A stretch of 6,671 nt of DNA from Acetobacteraceae bacterium (GCA_025356735.1 JANXRT010000106.1:1-6671); one strand, 5' to 3'. Numbered from the stretch's first letter, positions 1 to 6,664 are shown. Translations and numbers: made by a program. Notes: generated by a model not told the origin, from the letters alone.

Positions 1-1035
1 GCGCTGTTCCGGATGACCAAAAGCCGGGCGCGGGTCGATCCGCTGCTGGAGGTGCTGGGCGGTGCCGCGGTGGCGCTGGTGATCGGCTTCGCCGGCTGGC
101 GGGCCGCCACCGGCAGCAACACGATCGGCAATTTCACCGGCTTCATTGCAGCCCTGCTGATCGCCTCGCGGCCGTTGCGCGCGCTGGGATCGCTGAATGC
201 CGCGGTGCAGGAGGGGCTCGCCGGGCTGGTGCGTATCTTCCACGTGCTGGACGAAAAGCCGCTGATCCACGATGCGCCGGATGCGGCGGCGCTGCCGCCG
301 GGTCGCGGCAAGGTGGTGTTCGAGAACGTGCGTTTCCGCTACCCCGATGGCCGCGCTGGGCTGCACGGGCTGAGCTTTGAGGCAGCACCTGGCACCACGG
401 TGGCCCTGGTCGGGCCGTCCGGCGCCGGCAAATCGACCGCGCTGACGCTGATCCCCCGGCTGCAGGATGCCACCGCAGGCTTTGTGCGCATCGACGGCGC
501 CGATGTTCGCGGCGTGACGCTGGCCAGCCTGCGCGACAGCATCGCCTATGTCGGCCAGGAAACCCTGCTGTTCGACGACACGGTCGGCGCCAACATCCGC
601 ATGGGTCGGCCGGCGGCAACAGACGCCGAAATCGAGCAGGCCGCCGCCGCCGCCGCCGCTTCCGACTTCATTGCAGCCCTGCCCGAGGGCTACGCGACGC
701 GCGTCGGCCCCGGCGGCCAGCGCCTGTCCGGTGGGCAGCGGCAGCGCGTCTCGCTGGCCCGGGCGCTGCTGCGCAACCCGCGCATCCTGCTGCTGGATGA
801 GGCCACCAGCGCGCTCGACACCGAGAACGAGGCCGCCGTGCAGGAGGCGCTGCTGCATCTTCGCGCCGGGCGGACCACGATTGTCATCGCGCACCGGCTT
901 TCCACCGTGCGCGATGCCGACCTGGTTGTGGTGATGGAAGACGGGAGGGCACTGGAGCAAGGCACGCATGCGGGGTTGCTGGAGCTGGATGGGCTGTATG
1001 CTAGATTAGTAAGGAGCCAGGCGCTTGCGCAGTAA
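1..1035 (+). CDS. ABC exporter, C-terminal part of membrane domain plus ATPase domain (MsbA-like), 5' partial
   Basis: The frame is open from base 1 (codons GCG CTG TTC CGG precede the ATG at 13), so the gene begins before the window and the ATG at 13 is probably internal. What remains is the end of an exporter-type transmembrane domain, with hydrophobic helices at about residues 10-28 and 38-55 counted from the ATG at 13, then a full nucleotide-binding domain. I see Walker A GPSGAGKST (residues 134-142), the Q-loop glutamine at 182 in YVGQETLLF, the signature LSGGQ (238-242), Walker B ILLLDE (258-263, catalytic Glu 263), the SALD D-loop and the switch histidine in IAHRLS (His 294). All catalytic residues are intact. 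By family this is a half-size inner-membrane flippase/exporter of the lipid A exporter (MsbA) type; the substrate cannot be fixed from this part. An alanine run coded by six GCC and one GCT (640-660) lies between the Q-loop and the signature. The stop is TAA, followed 5 nt later by a G-rich repeat. Confidence 0.93.
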   Translation, partial: ALFRMTKSRARVDPLLEVLGGAAVALVIGFAGWRAATGSNTIGNFTGFIAALLIASRPLRALGSLNAAVQEGLAGLVRIFHVLDEKPLIHDAPDAAALPPGRGKVVFENVRFRYPDGRAGLHGLSFEAAPGTTVALVGPSGAGKSTALTLIPRLQDATAGFVRIDGADVRGVTLASLRDSIAYVGQETLLFDDTVGANIRMGRPAATDAEIEQAAAAAAASDFIAALPEGYATRVGPGGQRLSGGQRQRVSLARALLRNPRILLLDEATSALDTENEAAVQEALLHLRAGRTTIVIAHRLSTVRDADLVVVMEDGRALEQGTHAGLLELDGLYARLVRSQALAQ

Positions 1036-1090
1036 GCGACGGGGCTCTGCCCCATACCCTGCCGGGGTGCGCCCCGGGGCGCCTGACTAA
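1025..1090 (+). other. Possible vestigial gene start: TTG with good ribosome binding site, 21 codons, ends in the repeat
   Basis: A strong Shine-Dalgarno match TAAGGAG (1010-1016) sits inside the last codons of the ABC gene, exactly 8 nt ahead of a TTG at 1025 in another frame. The frame it opens runs only 21 codons, through the G-rich repeat, to TAA at 1088-1090. The predicted peptide is Arg/Pro/Gly-rich and mostly repeat-derived, so it is unlikely to be a functional product. One reading is that a downstream gene once began here, overlapping the exporter, and its body was lost when the repeat was placed here. It may equally be chance. Confidence 0.2.
1041..1080 (+). repeat. G-rich dispersed palindromic repeat, copy 1 (two hairpins; possible terminator)
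   Basis: The element starts 5 nt after the ABC stop codon. It forms two hairpins: GGGGC-TCT-GCCCC (1041-1053), and a 6-bp stem CCGGGG/CCCCGG closing a TGCG loop (1062-1077). Its first 23 bases match 20 of 23 bases of the start of the element at 6636, in the same orientation, so this is a repeated unit and not just local GC richness. GGGGCTCNGCCCC-type elements are common as short interspersed repeats in high-GC alphaproteobacteria. The position and hairpins suit a transcription end for the ABC gene, but no T-run follows, so terminator activity is inference. Confidence 0.7.
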
Positions 1091-1329
1091 GGTTGCTTCT
1101 GGCTGGCTATCTCGGCGCGGATCTTTGCAACCAGGCCCGGATTGGCGCGCTGGATCTGGCGCACGCGGAATGCCGCGGCCGCCCCGGGCTCCGGCGATAG
1201 CTCCCAACGCTCAAGCAACCGCAGATCGGCAATGGCAGTACCATCGCGCAAACCAGCCAGGGCGGAGCGCAAGGCTTGTGTCCGCACCGGGCGAGGGACG
1301 ATAGGATCGATTTGCACGGCAGGTTCCAA
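1087..1329 (-). CDS. Small hypothetical protein, up to 80 aa, not recognised
   Basis: A minus-strand frame opens directly after an in-frame TGA (1332-1330) with TTG at 1329 and ends at TAG (1089-1087). A GTG at residue 5 is an alternative start, with a weak GGA a few bases ahead. Neither start has a convincing Shine-Dalgarno sequence. The product would be a soluble, Arg/Ala/Leu-rich, mainly helical protein with no signal peptide, no membrane segment and no motif I recognise. Third positions are about two-thirds G/C by hand count, biased as in a coding frame but less so than the neighbouring genes. It lies downstream of ahcY on the same strand, separated from it by the hairpin at 1384-1428. 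It may be a real small gene, a decayed remnant, or noise. If it is not real, 1036-1430 is a gene-free gap holding only the repeat and the hairpin. Confidence 0.4.
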   Translation of the reverse strand: MEPAVQIDPIVPRPVRTQALRSALAGLRDGTAIADLRLLERWELSPEPGAAAAFRVRQIQRANPGLVAKIRAEIASQKQP

Positions 1330-1383
1330 TCAGTGTCGCGGCCACACCGATCTAGGAACCCGCCACCTGTGACGCTAGCCGGA

Positions 1384-1428
1384 AGCTATGACCAGTCGAT
1401 GAAACCTTCGTCGACCGGTTACATAGCT
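1384..1428 (-). terminator. 45-bp near-perfect inverted repeat just beyond the ahcY stop, probable 3' hairpin/terminator
   Basis: The outer arms AGCTATG (1384-1390) and CATAGCT (1422-1428) match perfectly. The inner 13-base arms (1391-1403 and 1407-1419) match at 11 of 13 positions, and on the minus strand one of the two exceptions becomes a G-U pair. The loop is 3 nt and a 2-nt bulge (1420-1421) separates inner from outer arm. The structure begins 2 nt after the ahcY stop codon. No T-run follows on the minus strand (TTCC only), so it may act as a 3' stabilising hairpin or a terminator without the usual U-tract. A recombination or protein-binding site is a less likely alternative. Confidence 0.6.
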
Positions 1429-1430
1429 GA

Positions 1431-2744
<1,314 letters not shown>

Positions 2745-2749
2745 GGAGA

Positions 2750-2753
2750 CCTC
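2750..2753 (-). promoter_or_regulatory. Ribosome binding site of ahcY (GAGG)
   Basis: GAGG lies 5 nt ahead of the ATG at 2744 and decides that start against in-frame upstream ATG (2801) and other start codons, which lack such a site. Confidence 0.7.
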
Positions 2754-2782
2754 GTGAATGGTGCCGGAGTGGTTGGCGGCGT

Positions 2783-2802
2783 CATATAAGCATATCCGCA
2801 TG
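2783..2802 (-). promoter_or_regulatory. Candidate SahR-like operator overlapping the ahcY promoter
   Basis: The minus strand reads CATGCGGATATGCTTATATG, an imperfect palindrome bounded by CAT and ATG. Alphaproteobacterial methionine-cycle genes are often controlled by SahR, an ArsR-family repressor responding to S-adenosylhomocysteine. As I remember it, the operator core resembles ATAAAGATATCTTTAT; this site keeps the central GATAT and the TTATATG side but departs in the left half. It lies between and over the presumed -35 and -10, where a repressor would act. The sequence match is seen directly; the regulator is inferred and is not encoded in the window. Confidence 0.4.
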
Positions 2803-2809
2803 TTTGCAA
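2783..2809 (-). promoter_or_regulatory. Candidate ahcY promoter
   Basis: On the minus strand TTGCAA (2809-2804) and TATATG (2788-2783) are spaced by 15 nt, a little short of the usual 16-18 for a sigma-70-like promoter. They lie in the one AT-rich patch of the divergent intergenic region. Transcription would start near 2776, giving a leader of only about 30 nt before the ahcY ATG. Confidence 0.4.
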
Positions 2810-2851
2810 GTTCGGAGGATTTTCGCGGCACCTTGAAGTAGCCGCGATCGC

Positions 2852-2863
2852 AAGCCTAGGCTT
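2852..2863. promoter_or_regulatory. Perfect 12-bp palindrome AAGCCTAGGCTT in the divergent intergenic region
   Basis: AAGCCTAGGCTT equals its own reverse complement and abuts the 8-bp palindrome GCGATCGC (2844-2851). It ends 40 nt ahead of the ATG of the beta-propeller gene. A poor promoter-like pair, TTGAAG (2833-2838) and CTAGGC (2856-2861) with 17-nt spacing, would put it over the -10. It could be an operator for that gene; no regulator is known for it. Confidence 0.3.
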
Positions 2864-2891
2864 CTCCGCAGTGGCCGCTCAGAGGCCCGGT

Positions 2892-2897
2892 AAGGGG
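2892..2897 (+). promoter_or_regulatory. Ribosome binding site of the beta-propeller gene (AAGGGG)
   Basis: AAGGGG sits 6 nt ahead of the ATG at 2904. It favours this start over the in-frame GTG at 2871, which would place 11 polar residues before the signal peptide. Confidence 0.65.
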
Positions 2898-2903
2898 AAA
2901 GTC

Positions 2904-4055
2904 ATGCGGCGATTCGCGCTTTTGGCGTTGGCATTGCTCCCGGCCGGCCAGGCCTCGGCAGGCACCAACGACATCCTGATCGGGCTCGACGCCAAGATCG
3001 TCTATGACGCCAACGGCCCGGTCCGCAGCGGCGCCGGGCGGGACGCGGTGCTGGTGATGGATGTCAGCAATCCCGCCCATCCCAGGGTCCGGGCTTCGTT
3101 GCCGTTGATCAACTCGCTGGTCGGGCCGCCCACCAACCTGCAGATCACGCCGGACGGCAAGCTCGGGCTGGTCGCCAATTCGATCGTCAACAACCTGGAT
3201 GGCACCGTCTGGAAGGAGGCGCCGGACGACAAGCTGTTCGTCATCGACCTCACCGCCAACCCGCCGAAACTCCGTGACACGCTGACCATCGGCAAGCAGC
3301 CCTCGGGGTTGGCGATATCGCGAAGGGGCGACCTGGCGCTGGTTGCCGACCGGGCCGGCAAGAGCCTCTCTGTCCTGTCGATCCAGGCTGGCGAGGTGAA
3401 GGTGGTTGGTGAGGTCGCGCTGCCCAACGCCGCCGCCGCGGTGGCGCTGACGCCGGACGGAAGCCGAGGGTTCGTGGTCTTCAACACCGTCAACAAGGTC
3501 GGAGTGCTGGCGATCGACGGCACCAAGGTGACCTACGATCCGGCGCTGGACATTCCGGCCGGGCTGAACCCCTACAACGTCGATGTGACGCCGAACGGCC
3601 GCTTCGCCGTCGTCTCCAGCACCGGCGCCCTGGCCAACAACGGCGACGCCGTCATGGTGATCGAGGCGACCGGTCCGCACCCGCACGTCGTCCAGCTAAT
3701 GACCCCCGGCAACGGGCCGGAGGGGCTGGCGATCTCGCCCGATGGAAAATGGGTCGTCACCCCGCTGCTGCTCGGCACCGGGAGCAAGCAGAGCGACTGG
3801 TTCTATAGCAGAACCGGCGCCGCGGCGCTGATGTCGATCGGCCGCGATGGCCAGCTCACGCTGCTCAACACGGTAAGGACCGGTGGGCTGCCGGAAGGGG
3901 TCGCGTTCAGCCCACGCGGCGATTACGTCTATGTCGGCAACTACCACGATCGCAACCTGCAGGTGATGCACATCGCCGGCGGAAAGCTGGTGGATACCGG
4001 GGTCAAGCTCATGCTGCCCGGCCAACCGGCCTCGATGCGGGCGTTGGCCAGGTAG
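2904..4055 (+). CDS. Exported YncE/YVTN-type beta-propeller repeat protein, function unknown
   Basis: The 383-aa product starts with a Sec signal peptide: two arginines, a hydrophobic core (FALLALALL) and a likely cleavage after QASA at residue 19, so it is probably periplasmic. The mature part is a series of beta-propeller blades marked by PDG-type turns: ITPDGK (81), ISRRGD (138), LTPDGS (182), VTPNGR (228), ISPDGK (277) and FSPRGD (335), followed by strands such as YVYVGNYHDR. This fits a six- or seven-bladed fold of the YncE / lactonase-like / YVTN class, which includes binding proteins, scaffolds and some enzymes. No catalytic motif, haem site or lipobox is visible and I cannot assign a ligand. 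The gene is divergent from ahcY and converges on the LldE-like gene with 13 nt between stop codons. No neighbour suggests a partner. Confidence 0.88.
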   Translation: MRRFALLALALLPAGQASAGTNDILIGLDAKIVYDANGPVRSGAGRDAVLVMDVSNPAHPRVRASLPLINSLVGPPTNLQITPDGKLGLVANSIVNNLDGTVWKEAPDDKLFVIDLTANPPKLRDTLTIGKQPSGLAISRRGDLALVADRAGKSLSVLSIQAGEVKVVGEVALPNAAAAVALTPDGSRGFVVFNTVNKVGVLAIDGTKVTYDPALDIPAGLNPYNVDVTPNGRFAVVSSTGALANNGDAVMVIEATGPHPHVVQLMTPGNGPEGLAISPDGKWVVTPLLLGTGSKQSDWFYSRTGAAALMSIGRDGQLTLLNTVRTGGLPEGVAFSPRGDYVYVGNYHDRNLQVMHIAGGKLVDTGVKLMLPGQPASMRALAR

Positions 4056-4069
4056 CGGGAGCTTCTGCT
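4054..4069 (+). terminator. Weak hairpin in the 13-nt convergent gap
   Basis: AGCGGGAGCTTCTGCT can fold on the + strand as a 6-bp stem including two G-U pairs with an AGCU loop. It starts in the stop codon of the propeller gene and ends in the stop codon of the convergent gene. On the minus strand two pairs are lost. No T-run follows, so a role in ending the + transcript is only possible. Confidence 0.2.
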
Positions 4070-4824
4070 TACCTTGCCTCGCCGATAGCCGGCAGATCCA
4101 TCCTGGCCAGCACCTCGGCGACATGACGGGTCTGAACCGAGCTGCCCTGGCGCTTTAGCCGGCCGGCGATGTTGAGCAGGCAGCCCATGTCGCCGGACAG
4201 CACGGTGCCGGCGCCGGTCGCCACGATGTCGGCGGTCTTGTCCGACACCATGCGCACCGAGATTTCCGGGTATTTGACGCAGAACGTGCCGCCGAAGCCG
4301 CAGCAGATCTCGGGCTCTTTCATTTCGATTACGGTGGCGCCGATCACCGCCAGCAACGCGCGCGGCTGGGCCTTGATGCCCATCTCGCGCAGCCCGGCGC
4401 AGCTGTCGTGATAGGTGAATGTTTCCGAGCTGGCGGCGGGCAGCGACGTTACGCCAAGCACGTCGGTCAGGAACGAGACGAGTTCGAATGTTTTCGCCGC
4501 CAGCGCGTCGGCACGCGGGCGGAAGTTCGGGTCGTCGTCGAACAGCGTCGGAAGATGGTGGCGCAGCATCCCGGCGCAGGAGCCGGACGGCACGACGACG
4601 TGGTCGTAGCCGGAAAACGCGTCAAGGATGCCGATCGCCAGGTCGCGCGTGGTGGCGCGGTCGCCGGTGTTGTAGGCCGGCTGGCCGCAGCAGGTCTGCG
4701 CGCGCGGCACCTCGACTTGGCACCCAGCCTGCTCCAGCAGCCGGATGGCGGCAAAGCCGACGGACGGGCGGTGCAGGTCCACCAGGCAGGTGACAAAAAG
4801 CGCGACGCGGGGTTTTGACGACAT
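4069..4824 (-). CDS. lldE: LldE/LutA-type (Fe-S)-binding CCG-domain protein
   Basis: The 251-aa product has two cysteine-rich CCG domains, the layout and length of LldE/LutA (YkgE), a subunit of the three-part cytosolic L-lactate dehydrogenase LldEFG/LutABC. Seen directly: Cys 13 in VTCLVD, TCCGQPAYNTGD (CCG 45-47), PSGSCAGM (Cys 83), HDSCAGLREMGI (Cys 142), CCGFGGTFCVKYPEIS (CCG 174-176, with an extra Cys 182) and GDMGC (Cys 215). These CCG motifs are thought to bind Fe-S clusters or join in heterodisulfide-like electron transfer. The start is ATG at 4824, 9 nt after the stop of the methyltransferase gene, with GAGG just ahead, so it is probably the last gene of the mltA operon. The expected partners LutB/LldF and LutC/LldG are absent on both sides here; it may work with partners elsewhere or in another oxidoreductase such as a glycolate-oxidase-like complex. 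The family is sure; the lactate role is inferred. Confidence 0.9.
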   Translation of the reverse strand: MSSKPRVALFVTCLVDLHRPSVGFAAIRLLEQAGCQVEVPRAQTCCGQPAYNTGDRATTRDLAIGILDAFSGYDHVVVPSGSCAGMLRHHLPTLFDDDPNFRPRADALAAKTFELVSFLTDVLGVTSLPAASSETFTYHDSCAGLREMGIKAQPRALLAVIGATVIEMKEPEICCGFGGTFCVKYPEISVRMVSDKTADIVATGAGTVLSGDMGCLLNIAGRLKRQGSSVQTRHVAEVLARMDLPAIGEAR

Positions 4825-4833
4825 GGCCTCAGT

Positions 4834-5622
4834 CTAAGGAGCCTCGTCCAACTCGGCCAGACGTTGGCGCGCGATCGCGAGATAGGCCGGGTCGAGCTCG
4901 ATGCCTATGCCGCGCGCACCCTCGAGCCTGGCCGCGACCAGTGTGGTTCCAGTGCCGGCGAACGGGTCGAGCACGACGGCGCCGGGCTTGCCGTGCAGCC
5001 GGATGCACCAGGCCGGCAGATCGACCGGGAAGGTGCCGGGGTGGTTGAACTTGCCCGCCCGGCTGTTGACCGTCTTGTAGGGGATGAACCAGGTGTTGCC
5101 GCGGCAGCGCAGGTCGCGCGCGTGGCCGCGCCGGGCGATGTTCGTTTTGTCCTTAAATGGAACGCCGATGCCCAGGCGGTCCAGCTTCACGTCGCCGGTC
5201 CGGGTCAGGTGAAAGACGTGCTCGTGGTTGTGGTGCAGGTAACGCTTTCCGCCGACCGGCTTGAAGTGGCCGACCGAATCTTCCGCCACCGACACCGACT
5301 TGACCCAGACGATGTGGTTCTGCAGCACGAAAATATCCCGCAGCCGCACGATCAGCTCGAACGGCAGCCACGGCGCGCTGGCGGAACCCGCGATATTGAG
5401 GAAGAACGAGCCATCGGGCGCCAGCACCCGGGCCAGCGCCGCGGCGACCTGTATCAGCCAGTCGAGGTACTCCGCCTCGGCGCGCCGGTCATCGTAGCTG
5501 CGATAGGCAAGGCCAAGATTATAAGGTGGCGAGGTGACGATGACATCGACGCTGGCGACCGGCAGGCCCGGCAGCAGCGCCAGGCAGTCGCCGAGCAGCA
5601 GCTGTTCCGGACCCAAGCTCAC
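4834..5622 (-). CDS. Solitary DNA methyltransferase, beta class (N4-cytosine or N6-adenine)
   Basis: The product transfers a methyl group from S-adenosylmethionine to an exocyclic amino group in DNA. Catalytic motif IV TSPPYN (residues 30-35) comes first, then a central target-recognition region (about 110-190), a motif X-like HPGTFPVDLPAWCIRLH (194-210), and the SAM-binding motif I DPFAGTGTT (219-227). The order IV-TRD-X-I defines the beta class (N6_N4_Mtase fold). The S in SPPY is usual in N4-cytosine enzymes, where adenine enzymes mostly have D or N, but this is not decisive. I chose GTG at 5622, giving 262 aa: it overlaps the mltA stop as GTGA, and the N-terminus then matches the family, with GDCL shortly before motif IV. 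The open frame starts 11 codons earlier at GTG 5655 (273 aa). There is no ribosome binding site, which suits coupled translation. No restriction endonuclease gene is in the window, so it looks like an orphan methylase. The core RCRGNTWFIPYKT with LDRLGIGVP resembles, from memory, a widespread family of orphan methylases. Confidence 0.9.
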   Translation of the reverse strand: MSLGPEQLLLGDCLALLPGLPVASVDVIVTSPPYNLGLAYRSYDDRRAEAEYLDWLIQVAAALARVLAPDGSFFLNIAGSASAPWLPFELIVRLRDIFVLQNHIVWVKSVSVAEDSVGHFKPVGGKRYLHHNHEHVFHLTRTGDVKLDRLGIGVPFKDKTNIARRGHARDLRCRGNTWFIPYKTVNSRAGKFNHPGTFPVDLPAWCIRLHGKPGAVVLDPFAGTGTTLVAARLEGARGIGIELDPAYLAIARQRLAELDEAP

Positions 5623-6650
5623 GCGGCCGGCGCGCCACGCGGCAGCAGCAGCCACATCCGGCCCGGCTGCTTCATTAACCCCGCGGATCGTTCAGCGGCC
5701 GGCCCCCAGCCGAAGAACACGTCGCCGCGCAGCGCGCCGCGGATGGCGCCGCCGGTATCCTGCGCCAGCATCAGCCGGCGCATGGCCAGGCCATCGACCG
5801 GATCGGTCGTGTCGATGAACACCGGCATGCCGAGCGGCACGAACCGCCGGTCCACCGCCAGCGACCGGCCGGGCGTCAACGGCACGCCGAGCGCGCCGGC
5901 CGGGCCCTGGTCCGCCGCGACGTCGAGAGACTCGCGGAAGAAGACATAAGACGGGTTCTGCCGCATCAGCGCGGCGGCCTGGTCAGGGTGCGAGGCCAGC
6001 CAGGCGCGAATCGACTGCATCGAGACTTCGGGCAGCGTCATCTCGCCGCGATCGACCAGCAACCGGCCGATCGGCACGTACGGCCGGCCGTTCTTGCCGG
6101 CATAGCCGATCCGCATCACCTCGCCATCCGGCAGGCGGATGCGTCCGGAACCCTGGATCTGCAGGAAGAAGGCGTCGGCCGGATCAGCCAGCCATGCCAG
6201 TTCAAGTCGCCGGTGGCGCAAGGCGCCATCCTCGATCCGGGCCCGGGTGAGGCTGCGCGACCGCGTGTCTCCGGGCCAGGCATGGATCGGGGCGGCATAG
6301 CCGGGACCAGGCCGGCGGGAGCCCGCGAATTCCGGCTCGTAGTAGCCGGTCAACAGCGCCGTGCCGCTGCCGTCGGCTAAAACCTCATAGGGTTGGAAAT
6401 ACCGCTCGAACAACCCCCTGGCGGCGGCATCGTCGTTGGCCGGGAGCAGCCGCGCCTCGCGGCACCAATCGGCCTGGACACGCTCGCAACCCAGCAGCAA
6501 AGCCGGCAGTGCCTCGGCCACGTGATCCTGCCGCCAGCCGGGCAAGGCGGAGAAGGTTTCCGCGATCAGGACCGGCGGCTTGTCCGGGTTTGACGCTGAT
6601 TGGCAGCTGGCCAGCAATAAGAAGGCAGCCAGGATGGGGCTCCGCCCCAA
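5619..6650 (-). CDS. mltA: Membrane-bound lytic murein transglycosylase A (lipoprotein)
   Basis: MltA cleaves the MurNAc-GlcNAc bond of peptidoglycan with formation of 1,6-anhydroMurNAc, acting in the periplasm from an outer-membrane lipid anchor. In the 343 residues read from TTG 6650 there is a lipoprotein signal with lipobox LASC (13-16, Cys 16), then family motifs LTGYYEPE (100-107), FFLQIQGSGR (161-170), YAGKNGRPYVPIG (183-195), NPSYVFFR (232-239), and the C-terminal 3D domain with VPLGMPVF (271-278) and AQDTGGAIRG (296-305). Asp 298 aligns with the catalytic Asp of E. coli MltA, and GDVFFGWG follows at 309-316. The stop TGA overlaps the GTG of the methyltransferase gene. The start is unsettled: the frame stays open to the window edge (6671), and the TTG at 6650 lies inside a dispersed repeat with no clear ribosome binding site. 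The true start may be outside the window, which would lengthen the n-region of the signal peptide. Confidence 0.95.
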   Translation of the reverse strand: MGRSPILAAFLLLASCQSASNPDKPPVLIAETFSALPGWRQDHVAEALPALLLGCERVQADWCREARLLPANDDAAARGLFERYFQPYEVLADGSGTALLTGYYEPEFAGSRRPGPGYAAPIHAWPGDTRSRSLTRARIEDGALRHRRLELAWLADPADAFFLQIQGSGRIRLPDGEVMRIGYAGKNGRPYVPIGRLLVDRGEMTLPEVSMQSIRAWLASHPDQAAALMRQNPSYVFFRESLDVAADQGPAGALGVPLTPGRSLAVDRRFVPLGMPVFIDTTDPVDGLAMRRLMLAQDTGGAIRGALRGDVFFGWGPAAERSAGLMKQPGRMWLLLPRGAPAA

Positions 6651-6664
6651 ACCCCGCCAAGGGG
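6636..6664 (+). repeat. G-rich dispersed palindromic repeat, copy 2, over the mltA 5' end
   Basis: GGGGC-TCC-GCCCC (6636-6648) forms the same 5-bp/3-nt hairpin as the copy at 1041, and the next ten bases match it at 8 of 10; overall 20 of 23 bases agree. A second short hairpin, CCCC (6652-6655) with GGGG (6661-6664), follows. The repeat covers the first codons of the mltA frame, and the element may continue past the window end. Confidence 0.7.

Noticed and set aside
548..934. A 128-codon + strand frame inside the ABC ATPase domain
   Set aside because: It is a shifted frame of the intact ATPase gene, rich in Arg, Pro, Cys and Ser as expected of out-of-frame high-GC sequence.
1142..1372. A 76-codon + strand open frame between the ABC gene and ahcY
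   Set aside because: It overlaps the opposite 80-codon frame, which has the more coding-like third-position bias, and it has no ribosome binding site or motif; it also runs up to the ahcY hairpin region.
2745..2790. SAH or SAM riboswitch ahead of ahcY
   Set aside because: The leader from the likely transcription start is only about 30 nt, too short for these riboswitches, and I see no pseudoknot-like pairing.
2745..2831. N-terminal extension of ahcY by 29 codons
   Set aside because: It would run through the promoter and operator-like palindrome and is unlike family N-termini, while the ATG at 2744 has a good ribosome binding site.
2856..3686. A 276-codon minus-strand open frame opposite the beta-propeller gene
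   Set aside because: The + strand gene has a signal peptide, propeller motifs and a ribosome binding site; the antisense frame is Asp/Gln/Arg-rich with no motif.
4864..5949. A 361-codon open frame on the + strand opposite the methyltransferase and mltA
   Set aside because: It crosses two well-supported minus-strand genes, has antisense-like composition and no recognisable domain.
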